NCBI RefSeq assembly: GCF_963675815.1
Contig: NZ_OY776574.1
Coordinates: 2,102,001-2,166,000 of the forward strand
DNA: 64,000 nucleotides
Reading direction: 5' to 3'
DNA from: an uncultured Desulfuromusa sp.
GTDB taxonomy: Bacteria > Desulfobacterota > Desulfuromonadia > Desulfuromonadales > Geopsychrobacteraceae
Below are positions 34,470-43,519 of this stretch, in pieces. The notes under the pieces are model-generated. The model worked only from the letters and a program-made list of their open reading frames with translations. It searched no databases and was not told the origin of the DNA. A program made the translations under genes and the position numbers. How positions within the stretch are numbered: position 1 is the first letter of the stretch; every line of letters starts with the position of its first letter.

Positions 34470-35411
34470 GTGACAAAAGAAATGGTTTATGTCATAGGCG
34501 CCGGGGGAATTGGAATGCCGCTCGCGGCTTTTTTGGCGCATAGCGGAGCTCCCGTAACTGCTGTTCGGACAAGCGCTGAAAATATAGAGCCTCAAATGAT
34601 TGATGTCGTCATTGATCTTGGGGAAGGAAGGACCCAGGCTGTGTGTGTAAGCACCGCCTCATTGTCGAAAATCAACGGGACTGATGGTGGTATGATTGTC
34701 GTGACTGCTAAAGCGACTGCGAACCGAAGCATTGCTCCGGAATTATTTCGCCGATTCGGTGACCTGGCGCTTGTGGTGCTACAGAACGGGATTGATGTTG
34801 AAGCGCCATTTATTGAAGCAGGCTTCCAAAAGGTCTATCGATGCATCGTCTATGCAACAGGGCAACGAGTCAACAAATCCACATATCGCTTTCGCGAAGT
34901 CGCTCCGTCACCGATTGGTGTGGTCCATGGCGATGGAGAGGACGCGATCGCTATAGCCAAGGCTCTTTCCACATCGAATTTCCGCTTTAGAACATCGAAG
35001 CAGGTTGAGCGGGATGTCTGGAAGAAAGCCATACTTAACGCAGCGTTTAATTCCATCTGTCCACTCATGAACATTGATAACGGCGTGTTTAGTCGTGAAG
35101 AGGATGTTGCCCGGATTGCAAAAAACGTTCTTGAGGAAGGGAGCGAAGTCGCACGACGCATTGGTATTGATCTCGAGGTTGAAGAATTGATGGAACAACT
35201 ATTGCGAATCAGTCGTCTCTCGGATGGGCAGCTCATATCGACGCTGCAAGATCTCAACAGCGGAAAAGAGACGGAAATCAACTATCTGAATCTTGCGATC
35301 AGCCGGGTTGGCACGGCTTTAGAACCGCCAATCGATCCGAAGACCACAAGAATTCTTGGCGAATTGGTGCTAGCGAGATCCAGAATCGGGCGAGCCGTAT
35401 CTTTGAGATAG
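34470..35411 (+). CDS. Ketopantoate reductase family protein (PanE/ApbA-like)
   Basis: About 313 residues. N-terminal NADP Rossmann motif YVIGAGGIGMPLAAFLA, a mid-region ALVVLQNGID, and a C-terminal helical domain with KKAILNAAFNSICPL giving the catalytic Lys region (usual form KxxxNxxxN). GTG at 34470 has AAGGAG upstream; GTG 34464 and ATG 34482 are alternatives. Many paralogues act on substrates other than ketopantoate, so I do not assign panE. Confidence 0.82.
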   Translation: MTKEMVYVIGAGGIGMPLAAFLAHSGAPVTAVRTSAENIEPQMIDVVIDLGEGRTQAVCVSTASLSKINGTDGGMIVVTAKATANRSIAPELFRRFGDLALVVLQNGIDVEAPFIEAGFQKVYRCIVYATGQRVNKSTYRFREVAPSPIGVVHGDGEDAIAIAKALSTSNFRFRTSKQVERDVWKKAILNAAFNSICPLMNIDNGVFSREEDVARIAKNVLEEGSEVARRIGIDLEVEELMEQLLRISRLSDGQLISTLQDLNSGKETEINYLNLAISRVGTALEPPIDPKTTRILGELVLARSRIGRAVSLR

Positions 35412-35595
35412 TTTTAAGCAACATGACATGACTTTTCCACCGGATTGAAAAAACATGTGCTTACTAAATAAGCGTTTGGCCTTGTAACTGAAATCGAGAA
35501 CGGGGGGGCATTTTTTGCGCAAGCTGTTGGCGTAGCAACAGGACTTGGTGTCAGATGATTTCAGGAAAAGAAAAAAGCCGAATGAGGTTATTTTT

Positions 35596-35829
35596 ATGCC
35601 TTTTTATGCCATAGGAATCAGCCTGTTATTTGCTTTTATCATTCCGACAATACAGTGGCTTGTTGGCAGCATAGGTTTAATTTCAACATACGCTGAAATC
35701 GTAACCAGTATTGTTATTATCACAGGATCATATCTCTGCTATTTAAAAACAAAAACATTTTCGTTTTTACCTTCATTGTGGGCATGGAAACTATTTTGTT
35801 TGCTTGGTAGTCTGATCACTCTGTCTTAA
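35596..35829 (+). CDS. Small membrane protein of unknown function
   Basis: 77 residues from the ATG at 35596 (GAGG upstream); a GTG at 35545 would add 17 charged residues. Two or three hydrophobic segments (AIGISLLFAFIIPTIQWLVG and the following IVTSIVIITGSYLCYL). Directly followed by a strong terminator overlapping its stop codon. No family recognised. Confidence 0.6.
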   Translation: MPFYAIGISLLFAFIIPTIQWLVGSIGLISTYAEIVTSIVIITGSYLCYLKTKTFSFLPSLWAWKLFCLLGSLITLS

Positions 35830-35875
35830 ACGCAAACAGGGCAACCATTTGGCTGCCCTGTTTGCGTTTTTTGTT
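35828..35875. terminator. Strong bidirectional terminator
   Basis: 19-bp stem from 35828-35846 to 35851-35869 with one mismatch and a four-base loop, flanked by A and T tracts. It serves the small membrane protein and the convergent cytochrome gene. Confidence 0.93.
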
Positions 35876-35897
35876 ATGAATTTATTATGAATGAAAT

Positions 35898-38540
35898 TTA
35901 CAGTCTTAACGAATTGGGATGATGCCCTTCAAATTCGGGCTGAACCGTATGACAGACAGTGCAATCATTCCCTATGGGACGGTCATTGCCTTGATATTGC
36001 AACGGTTGGATACTGTCACGATTGGCTCCCAGTTTATTCAGGGTTGCCGGATAGACAGCATGGGTGCTGCCATGACAGGCTTCGCACATCATGGCTTCCA
36101 TCTGGTCGTGGCGGTTTCGATATAATCCGTCTGCTCCCTCTGTCCAGGTATTAAAGGCATCAACTGTACTCCCCATTTCGAAATCTTCATGGCAATTCAG
36201 ACAGTCAGGTTCGTTAATCCAGGGGGTGCGGGGATTAATATCGGCAACGGAATCAACTGTTCGTGCCCGCAGGTTTTCCATCAGACGTGCAGCCCCTTTC
36301 TTGCCGGCTTCCAGTTCACCTTTCAGTAAGCTCAGAGAGTGATCTTCCATGGTCCCATGGCAATTTGTGCAATCCATGAACTCTGAATGGTGACTGCGGA
36401 AACATTGGGTCGGTCCGTCAGGACGTGATGGGTGACAGGCAACGCAGGCCTGCATTCCTTCACGGTCGGTGAGGAAGTTAGCATGCCAGCCATGAATGGC
36501 TGCCGGGAAGTTCAGCAGTTCTGGATTGCCTTTGGTTCCCAATACCGGATCAGCATGACAGGACTGACAGAGCATCGGTTCACCATTCTTTGCTCTTTCC
36601 ACCAGGTTAGTCCCACTGTTTTTGTCATGGGCGGCAAGAACATCAAGACTGGTTTCATCGGTAAATCCTGCAACTCCGGCAACTTTCCAACCACCGCCAT
36701 GGCAATTTTTACATCCCATTTCAGTGGATGTCGGAGCGACCGTTTTGGTGGTCATGAGTACTTTTCCGGTCTCCTTGTCCTTGGCAGTGATCGTAAAGAT
36801 TGGATAGGGGTTAAAACTGCCATCAGCAGGATAGGGAACAACCGGAAGAAATGGCGCCGTAAAGGCACGATGATCTTCTTCAAGTTTCATGACCCCGGAC
36901 ACCTTTAAGCCCCCGATACCAACACCCGGAGCCAGGTTTGCACCAAGCAATTTGTCAGCAAATTCCCAGAAACGAACCTGATTTTCAGGGTATTCAAATC
37001 CTTCCTGGACCTGGTAACTGATCTCGACACCCTCGGTGATAATCTCCGGAGAATCACCACGCTTTACCAGCTGAGCATAGATATCGTTGGCGGGTGGTAG
37101 CAGAATCCAGAATGGATCACTATCGGAGACACAATGCATGCCGAGATTATTCCAGGCCAGTAACACGTACTCATCTGTTTCTTTGTTGAATGGGGGGATG
37201 GTGACAGGCAATTCTTTCGCTTCGACGACCGGATTTCCCATGTTGAGGTCATCGACCTGATTCAGGCTGCTGACAATATAGTTAGCCAGGGCCCAACGTT
37301 CTTCACGGGTTCCCATAAAATTGGGCATGTACTGATTCAGCTTTCCAAGCCCATCCAGTTTTGAGTCCATACCAAAGACACTATCGTATTTTTTAACCAG
37401 AGGTTTTATGTCGTTGAGCACACCATCGATTGAATGGCAAGCACTGCACTGGAATTTGAACAGATCATGGCCTACCGCTAGAAGGTTCGCGTCGGTCACC
37501 TGCTGATGCTCAGTCCATTTTGCTGAAGGTAGAAAACCGGCTTTCTGTACATCTGGCACATCTTTGACATAGACCTGATTTGCGTACATATGATTATAAA
37601 TAATATAGGGGTGTCTTCCTGCCTCTCGGACAAATTCGAAAGCCCCAAAATAGACCAGAGCAATACCAACAATGACGAAACTGAGAACCCGCTGGAAACT
37701 GTTAGGGAGACGAATGACCATGACCATGGAAACGATAAACAGAATCGCCATTGTCCAGGCTAACAGGATGAAGTAATCAGTTGTCACCGGGGACTTTTCC
37801 AGGATATTCGTAATTGCCGGTTCCGGGATTGCTTTCAGATACCACCAGCCGCCAACGATCATCAGGACAAAGGGGATGCCGGCCCAGGCGGCACAGGTGC
37901 GCATAATTTTTTGCCGCAGAACTTCATTTTTAACAAAGGCTGCGGTAATAAAGCCGAACACTCCACAGAGAGTGAGCGAAATACCGGTGCGGAAGACCAA
38001 TGAAGGCCAGAAGCTGGGGTTGAAAAACCCAGACCAGAAGTTTTGATTTTCAAGCCAAGCTCCTGGAGTTAACATATAGCCGATGATGCCATTGATCAAA
38101 AAGAGAGACATCCAGGCACTGATGAAATAAATCCAACCGATGATGATATGGTTCTTGCGATTCATCTTGCCAAAAGTATAAAAATAAATGAACAGAGAGA
38201 TGATTTCGGTGAGGAAGAAGACCCATTCTGCAGCCCAGCCGAAAACAAAGGTATGAATCAGGACAGAAGTTGCTGCCGGGTTCAGGAGGGCGATGGTCCA
38301 CCAGATTCCGACTCCGGTGAGTCCACCAAAGACCATTGAAACCAACAGAAAAAATTTACTGTGTTTTTTGACGTAATCGAGCAATCCGGAGTCATTGTCT
38401 CTGTAAGCTCTTTTTTCCAGCATAATCAAATAAAGTCCACCGCCAACAGCAAAGTGTGCGACCAGAACGTGAACGATTGCGACAAGAGCAATCAGAAACC
38501 CGCCACCATAAGTTGTTAAATTCCAGACTGGATAATTCAT
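35898..38540 (-). CDS. bd-oxidase-like membrane subunit fused to octaheme c-type region
   Basis: 880 residues. The first 330 or so form about nine membrane helices with a CydA-like start: His24, His29 and a GGG at 33-35. Eight CxxCH heme c motifs follow: CSACH near 365 within a monoheme cytochrome c domain, then CKNCH (about 610), CQSCH, CVACH, CTNCH, CLNCH, CEACH and CTVCH (about 862). Between them is a heme-free beta-rich region with NNLGMHC. A quinol-facing membrane core with a large extracytoplasmic heme wire suggests electron transfer from quinol to periplasmic carriers, or the reverse. It is the second gene of a two-gene operon. Confidence 0.85.
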   Translation of the reverse strand: MNYPVWNLTTYGGGFLIALVAIVHVLVAHFAVGGGLYLIMLEKRAYRDNDSGLLDYVKKHSKFFLLVSMVFGGLTGVGIWWTIALLNPAATSVLIHTFVFGWAAEWVFFLTEIISLFIYFYTFGKMNRKNHIIIGWIYFISAWMSLFLINGIIGYMLTPGAWLENQNFWSGFFNPSFWPSLVFRTGISLTLCGVFGFITAAFVKNEVLRQKIMRTCAAWAGIPFVLMIVGGWWYLKAIPEPAITNILEKSPVTTDYFILLAWTMAILFIVSMVMVIRLPNSFQRVLSFVIVGIALVYFGAFEFVREAGRHPYIIYNHMYANQVYVKDVPDVQKAGFLPSAKWTEHQQVTDANLLAVGHDLFKFQCSACHSIDGVLNDIKPLVKKYDSVFGMDSKLDGLGKLNQYMPNFMGTREERWALANYIVSSLNQVDDLNMGNPVVEAKELPVTIPPFNKETDEYVLLAWNNLGMHCVSDSDPFWILLPPANDIYAQLVKRGDSPEIITEGVEISYQVQEGFEYPENQVRFWEFADKLLGANLAPGVGIGGLKVSGVMKLEEDHRAFTAPFLPVVPYPADGSFNPYPIFTITAKDKETGKVLMTTKTVAPTSTEMGCKNCHGGGWKVAGVAGFTDETSLDVLAAHDKNSGTNLVERAKNGEPMLCQSCHADPVLGTKGNPELLNFPAAIHGWHANFLTDREGMQACVACHPSRPDGPTQCFRSHHSEFMDCTNCHGTMEDHSLSLLKGELEAGKKGAARLMENLRARTVDSVADINPRTPWINEPDCLNCHEDFEMGSTVDAFNTWTEGADGLYRNRHDQMEAMMCEACHGSTHAVYPATLNKLGANRDSIQPLQYQGNDRPIGNDCTVCHTVQPEFEGHHPNSLRL

Positions 38541-39610
38541 TTTGTAACCTCCTTGCGGCAGCCAAAGGCAAGTTTAAGCATGTATCCAATCAGGATGAGC
38601 CCGACAGCAAAGACAACCAGAAAGAAAATCAGTGGTGAATACTGGGGCTCAACAACCAGGTCAGACAGCTGAAAATAGGGTTCCAGATAAGCAATGCGGA
38701 CCAGATCACGCATGAAGACCATCGCAGCGACTGTCGCCAGGGTGATCACAGACGCGATAACGACTTGTTTTTTATAACCGGTATAAAGTGCGGCAAATCC
38801 GAGAATAATTCCAAATAGCAATAAAATTGTACCGTAACTGCTGCCACCCATGAACACCATCATCACGTTTTTGGGTAACGCAAGAAGAAACCAGAATCCA
38901 ATAATAATTTGAACTGCTGTGGCATAAGTAAAATAGGTCATGCCCTGATTAATCAGAAACTCGCGATTAACGGTACTTTTAGTGAAGCGGAAATGACCGA
39001 TAAGGGAGAGAAACAATCCGGCAACAGCAACGGATCCAACGACAAAATGGAGGTAACGGGGGTACAATGTCACATCACTGAGATTAAGGAGGGAGCCTTC
39101 ACTGTTGTTGAAATAAGCTTGCCATTTTTCCGGTTGTAGCATCAGAGTCATATTGTTGCTGAAAAGAAAGGCGACAAACAGCAAAATAAAAACGGCAAAT
39201 TCCAGCATGAATATCCGCGGATTTCCTAAGGCCTCAAACTTAAAGTCATAGATGTATGCGCCGTAATAGGCCAGGATCAGTAAACCGAAAATGGAGAACC
39301 ACCAGACAGCCATGAGAATCGAACTGCTGTAAAAAAACTGGCCGTAAAGAACTTGAACAAACAGCAGCGGAGCAACCCCCATGTTAACCGCGAAAGCGAT
39401 TGTGTAGGGCCACTTATAACCGAACTCTTTACCCAGAAGGGTATTCTGTTGATCGCCGCGCAAAGCACTGAACAGGGCAATGATACCGCCACCTAGCATG
39501 GCATTCATCACCAGAATGTGCAGCAGGAAGGTCAGCATCAGCAGGACATAGAACCAGCCCCAGGGCGCGGAAATGGCGTCAGGTGTGGGAATCAGTGTGG
39601 CAGGATTCAT
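38537..39610 (-). CDS. Partner membrane subunit of the bd-like complex
   Basis: 357 residues with about nine membrane helices and no CxxCH. The first helix contains HILVMNAMLGGG (His31, Gly40-42), aligning without gaps to HVLVAHFAVGGG of the downstream fusion protein, so the two subunits are homologous. Its stop overlaps the next start by 4 bases (ATGA), implying coupled translation of a heterodimer. Comparable CydA plus CydA-like pairs are described in the bd superfamily. Confidence 0.75.
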   Translation of the reverse strand: MNPATLIPTPDAISAPWGWFYVLLMLTFLLHILVMNAMLGGGIIALFSALRGDQQNTLLGKEFGYKWPYTIAFAVNMGVAPLLFVQVLYGQFFYSSSILMAVWWFSIFGLLILAYYGAYIYDFKFEALGNPRIFMLEFAVFILLFVAFLFSNNMTLMLQPEKWQAYFNNSEGSLLNLSDVTLYPRYLHFVVGSVAVAGLFLSLIGHFRFTKSTVNREFLINQGMTYFTYATAVQIIIGFWFLLALPKNVMMVFMGGSSYGTILLLFGIILGFAALYTGYKKQVVIASVITLATVAAMVFMRDLVRIAYLEPYFQLSDLVVEPQYSPLIFFLVVFAVGLILIGYMLKLAFGCRKEVTK

Positions 39611-39835
39611 CGATTCTTCTCCAAAGTTTTGGCTGAAAATGGGTTTTTATACCGAAAGCAGAAAGCGGTGTCATTCCTTATTTGAGAAAACAGCATCAGA
39701 AATTTAACACAATGATTGGAGAGATAACAATATATATAGCCCCAAAAAGGGGCAAACTTAGCTTCTTGTTGTTGACTCATGACTCTGTTATCGTGGATAA
39801 GAAATGCCGATAATTCAATCTTAGGGAGACATTTT

Positions 39836-40186
39836 ATGAAAATTACTTCGTTAGATCAGGTTGCTTCCATGCCAATGCAGATGGAAGGAGCAGTAGGTGT
39901 TGCCAAACAGGTTCCTCTGGGAAAAGAGCATGGGGCTCCTAACTTTTCTTTTCGGGTTTTCACTATCAGCCCCGGGGGAAATACCCCTTACCATATTCAT
40001 GATGCCGAACATTTGAATTATATTCTTCAGGGAGAGGGTGTTCTGGTCGATCAGGAAGGCCATCAGCATCCTGTAAAAGGGGGAGATTTTTCCATGGTCC
40101 TTCCGAATGAAAAGCATCAGTATCGCAACACTTCAACGACTGAGGAATTCAAGTTTATTTGTGCGGTTCCTTCTGCCTATGAATAA
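39836..40186 (+). CDS. Cupin domain protein
   Basis: 116 residues, single cupin barrel. Motif 1 is seen as TPYHIHDAEHLNYILQGEG and motif 2 as GDFSMVLPNEKHQYRN, giving three His and a Glu for metal. The ATG at 39836 has AGGGAG upstream; a further in-frame ATG at 39779 lacks one. Substrate unknown; it may be a small-molecule sensor or isomerase. Confidence 0.82.
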   Translation: MKITSLDQVASMPMQMEGAVGVAKQVPLGKEHGAPNFSFRVFTISPGGNTPYHIHDAEHLNYILQGEGVLVDQEGHQHPVKGGDFSMVLPNEKHQYRNTSTTEEFKFICAVPSAYE

Positions 40187-40606
40187 CCAGTGTTTTTCGA
40201 GTGGCTCAATCCCAGGTATTTGAGCCACTCGTTATTGCATCCTGCCTGTTTTTTGCTCCAGCCATTATTTGATTTTCCTTTCCTCCGTTTTTTTGCAAAT
40301 TTGCAAAAACGGTCCTGTTCTATTTCAAAAATGCAAAATCCTGTTCTTTTCCCAATAAAACAGAAAATGTTTTTCCCGTAGATGCTCTAAAACAAGGCTT
40401 TTTTACGTAAAACATGGTTTCATTCTCTTCTTAATATTACTTTTTTGGTCAGATATTGGCTTTTGCATTTTTGCGAAATAAGCATTTTTGAGACAATTTA
40501 CGCTTCTTTTTAACTAGCTGTAATTGCAGGAAAAATATTTTTAAAAGTTGGTATGCGGTTTGCGATAAGGGGGAGTCATGCACGTTTTAGAGTAAAGGAG
40601 GAGACC
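40187..40606 (+). promoter_or_regulatory. AT-rich control region upstream of the MFS carrier
   Basis: 420 bases without a gene. It starts with a 12-bp hairpin CGAGTGGCTCAA/TTGAGCCACTCG (40198-40231), likely the cupin terminator. It then carries a near-palindrome centred on GCAAATTTGC (40283-40312) and two related TTTGCA-type sites (about 40325-40342 and 40460-40480), which look like operators for the carrier gene. Confidence 0.55.
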
Positions 40607-42337
40607 ATGGCAATCTGTCCATATTTTGACCAGAATGAAAAATTTTGTGATGTCGGTGAAGATTACATTTCGCCATATGATGTTGTTGCTATGTCGCATT
40701 TTTGTTCTTCCCGTTATCGGGAATGTGAAAAATTCGAGAGTTTGGCCAAAAGTCATCCTGAAGTTTTGGAAAAGACAGATTCCCTGATTTCTCCTCTGAA
40801 AGAATCGGTTTTGGTGTCCCCGGTTTCGCAAGTTGTTTCAAAAGATGTTCAGCCTCACGTGAACTCCACTCCCCTGAAAATTAAATTTAAGAATAAGTGG
40901 CCTTTGTCCCATCGTCTGAAACACATGATGTCGAGTTGTGATTCTAATCAATTTAATTCCGCATATGCTGGAGAAGCTTCTTCTTTAACTGCGGAGCTGC
41001 CAACGAAGGAGAGAAAATCTATGCAACCACAAACAATCAAAAACCGCGGCCTCCAGGTCGTACTGGCCGGAACAGGAATCAACTTAGCCTTGGGCATTCT
41101 TTACACCTGGAGTATTTTTAAGAGTGCCATCGTTGATTCAATCGCTGCGGGCGGACCTGGTGCTTTTACCTGGGATGCTGCCAGTATTAATGACCCCTAT
41201 GCTGTTGCCTGCCTCGCGTTTGCTGCGGCGATGATTCTTGCCGGTAAGTGCCAGGATAAGTTTGGTCCGAAAGTAACTTGTGCCATAGGTGGTCTTCTGG
41301 TTGGTGCCGGTTTTGTCTGGATTTCCCAGACGACGAACTATTGGGCATGGGTTGTTGGTTTCGGCATGCTGGCCGGAACCGGAATCGGTTTTGGTTATTC
41401 AGCGGCAACACCTCCGGCACTGAAGTGGTTTTCTCCTGCAAAGACCGGGATGATTGCCGGGATCGTTGTTTCCGGATTCGGTCTTGCCTCTGTCTATATT
41501 GCTCCGTTGGCGAAGTATCTGCTGGCTGAAGTTGGCCTGCAACAATCAATGATGTACTTCGGGATTGCTTTCGCTGTAGTCGTTACTGGGCTTGGCATGC
41601 TTGTATCAAATCCTCCAGAAGGTTTTGTTGCTGATCCAAACGCTGCCAAGACAGTTTCCAAGGCTGCTGCAACGGTTGCAGATCTGAAGCCTTCCCAACT
41701 TTTTACCAACGCTAAGTTCTATACCCTCTGGTTGTGTTTCTTCATCGGTTCCGGTGCCGGTCTTATGGTCATCGGTAGTGCGAAAGGTTTAGCCAAAGCG
41801 TCCATGGGGGAAATGGCTTTCCTGGTTGTGGTTATCATGTCAGTTGGTAATGCTGCCGGTCGTCTGATCGCTGGTGTGGTCTCAGATAAAATCGGTCGTG
41901 CGACAACCTTGTGTATCATGCTTGTTTTCCAGGCCAGCATGATGTTTGCAGCGATTCCTGTCTTGGGCAATGATGGTAGCAGCCCGATCCTGGTTGCGCT
42001 TCTGGTAACTGCAATGGTCTTCAACTATGGCACCAACTTGTCACTGTTCCCATCCTTTGCTAAAGACTACTGGGGTATGAAGCACTTTGGTATGAACTAT
42101 GGCATGCTGTTCTCAGCCTGGGGTGTTGGCGCTTTTGTCCTGGTCCGCGTTTCCGAGATGTTAAAAGTCAAAACCGGCAGCATGGATTCATCATTTATTG
42201 TTGCAGGTGTTCTGCTCCTGGTTGGCGCAATGATGTCAATGTCTTTAAGAGCAAAGAAAGCTGCAGCACCAGCAACTGCAACCGAACCGATTTTTGCAGA
42301 AGAAGAGGATTTGGTTCTACAGAAAGTTCAAGATTAA
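40607..42337 (+). CDS. OFA-type MFS carrier with Cys-rich N-terminal extension
   Basis: 576 residues from the ATG at 40607 (AAAGGAGG upstream). Residues 1-50 form a Cys-rich module (MAICPYFDQ, KFCDVG, FCSSRYRECEKF). A linker of about 90 residues follows, then a complete twelve-helix major facilitator beginning MQPQTIKNRGLQ at 41021. The carrier belongs to the oxalate:formate antiporter group (GTGINLALGILYTWSIF, GKCQDKFGPK), which exchanges carboxylates. A second strong ribosome binding site, AAGGAGAG, sits just before 41021, so the carrier may also be made without the extension. Near flavocytochrome genes, the cargo is plausibly an organic acid electron acceptor. Confidence 0.82.
   Translation: MAICPYFDQNEKFCDVGEDYISPYDVVAMSHFCSSRYRECEKFESLAKSHPEVLEKTDSLISPLKESVLVSPVSQVVSKDVQPHVNSTPLKIKFKNKWPLSHRLKHMMSSCDSNQFNSAYAGEASSLTAELPTKERKSMQPQTIKNRGLQVVLAGTGINLALGILYTWSIFKSAIVDSIAAGGPGAFTWDAASINDPYAVACLAFAAAMILAGKCQDKFGPKVTCAIGGLLVGAGFVWISQTTNYWAWVVGFGMLAGTGIGFGYSAATPPALKWFSPAKTGMIAGIVVSGFGLASVYIAPLAKYLLAEVGLQQSMMYFGIAFAVVVTGLGMLVSNPPEGFVADPNAAKTVSKAAATVADLKPSQLFTNAKFYTLWLCFFIGSGAGLMVIGSAKGLAKASMGEMAFLVVVIMSVGNAAGRLIAGVVSDKIGRATTLCIMLVFQASMMFAAIPVLGNDGSSPILVALLVTAMVFNYGTNLSLFPSFAKDYWGMKHFGMNYGMLFSAWGVGAFVLVRVSEMLKVKTGSMDSSFIVAGVLLLVGAMMSMSLRAKKAAAPATATEPIFAEEEDLVLQKVQD
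41009..41023 (+). promoter_or_regulatory. Internal ribosome binding site and start of the MFS domain
   Basis: AAGGAGAG precedes an in-frame ATG at 41021 exactly where the membrane carrier begins. The spacing suits initiation, so a 438-residue carrier could be translated independently. Confidence 0.6.
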
Positions 42338-42358
42338 TTAATTGTTGGAGGTGTTAAC

Positions 42359-42391
42359 TGTAAGGGGCTTGTTGAATACAAGACCCTTACA
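42359..42391 (+). terminator. Hairpin between MFS and SatP-like genes
   Basis: TGTAAGGG/CCCTTACA with an inner CTTGT/ACAAG stem and a five-base loop. No T run follows, so it is more likely an attenuator or mRNA-stability hairpin than a terminator. Confidence 0.55.
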
Positions 42392-42416
42392 GTGTCTCTA
42401 TGTTATGGAGCCTGGT

Positions 42417-42950
42417 ATGATCGACTACTATTCTACTGAGCAAAAACATGTGCCCCGTTTAGGCTTGCTGGCTTTGGCATTTAGCCTGATGGCTTATGTC
42501 TTTTGTATGTCAGGGAGGTTTGAATCTTCGGCAACCTTGATAGGTGTTATTCTACTGGTCACAGGCTCTATTCAAATCCTGATCGGAGTGCGTAGCCAAC
42601 GACAGGGGCACCCTTACGCTGCAGCAACATTGCTCCCTTTCGGGATGTTCTGGTTGTCAATGATCGGGTACGAAATTTTCCCCAAAATAGGCATTGGTCT
42701 TCCCCCTAACGGGATAGCGATGTTTTCATATCTGAGTATCTGGACACTGTTTGTGGCGATACTTTTTCTCCGGAGTTTCCGACAACGTCTGGCGATGCAG
42801 AACCTTTATGGAACGCTGATGATTTGTCTGATGTCTTTATCGTTAGACCAGATGAGGGATGATACGGTCTTTCTCGCTATCGGCTGTATATTCGGACTTA
42901 TTTCAGCTTTTGTTGCTATCTATATGGCTTTACTGGCTTTTCCCGAGTAG
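42417..42950 (+). CDS. Acetate/succinate transporter-like membrane protein (GPR1/FUN34/SatP)
   Basis: About 177 residues with six membrane helices, in the size and topology of SatP/YaaH-type carriers of small monocarboxylates and succinate. Recognition is from overall pattern; the family NPAP motif is not clearly seen, so the call is moderate. The ATG at 42417 has GGAG upstream; the frame is open back to 42342. It follows the MFS carrier and may share its transcript. Confidence 0.55.
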   Translation: MIDYYSTEQKHVPRLGLLALAFSLMAYVFCMSGRFESSATLIGVILLVTGSIQILIGVRSQRQGHPYAAATLLPFGMFWLSMIGYEIFPKIGIGLPPNGIAMFSYLSIWTLFVAILFLRSFRQRLAMQNLYGTLMICLMSLSLDQMRDDTVFLAIGCIFGLISAFVAIYMALLAFPE

Positions 42951-43059
42951 ATGGGATGGGCTTAAGTGCTTGGCAATTGTGAAGTAATCGTATAAAATAG
43001 AACAACGTTCTTTTTATTGTTGGTGCAAGAGAGGGTCTCTTTCTTTCGAGGCAGGTAAG

Positions 43060-43455
43060 ATGAAGTTAAGTCAACAGATGACATTTTTGGGATTAGCGGC
43101 GGTAACTTACTACGCTGTGTTGTTGGCAGCAGGTATTGTCAGCGCTGAAATGTTGCCTCAATTTCTGGTCTCTGCCATTATTTTCCTGTTGTCCGGACGC
43201 TTGATACGAAATGGCGCCCGAAAACGTGCGCGGGAAGAGGCTGATAAAGATACCCAAAAAGAGACGCGTCCGGAACCTGACTGGGCATTGCGTACTCAAA
43301 TTCTTAACTGGGGGATGACTATTCTGATCCTTTGTGCTCTGGGCCTTTGGATCGTAAAACCGGTCGGGGTTTCGTTTCTCGAATTCCTCAACCTGTTGGG
43401 GCCTTTGGGGCATGAAGCCAATTGGAGTTTGGTTTCTGAAGTTCCTTCCCCTTAG
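43060..43455 (+). CDS. Membrane protein of unknown function
   Basis: 131 residues with two N-terminal helices, a very basic loop (NGARKRAREEADKD) and one C-terminal helix (TILILCALGLWIVKPVG). Preceded by a GGCAGG-type ribosome binding site. Convergent with the response regulator gene. No family recognised. Confidence 0.6.
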   Translation: MKLSQQMTFLGLAAVTYYAVLLAAGIVSAEMLPQFLVSAIIFLLSGRLIRNGARKRAREEADKDTQKETRPEPDWALRTQILNWGMTILILCALGLWIVKPVGVSFLEFLNLLGPLGHEANWSLVSEVPSP

Positions 43456-43519
43456 GCAAAGGGGGAGACTGTTCCCGATTGTTTGACAGTCCTCCCTCTT
43501 CTGTCCTCTCATTTCAAAT

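Noticed and set aside
40190..40381. 63-residue ORF after the cupin gene
   Set aside because: Begins inside the cupin terminator hairpin and consists of Phe/Leu-rich translation of T-rich DNA.
40440..40485. Possible sigma-54 promoter TTGGC...TTTTTGC before the carrier gene
   Set aside because: GG to GC spacing is 13 bases rather than 10, so it does not fit RpoN recognition.
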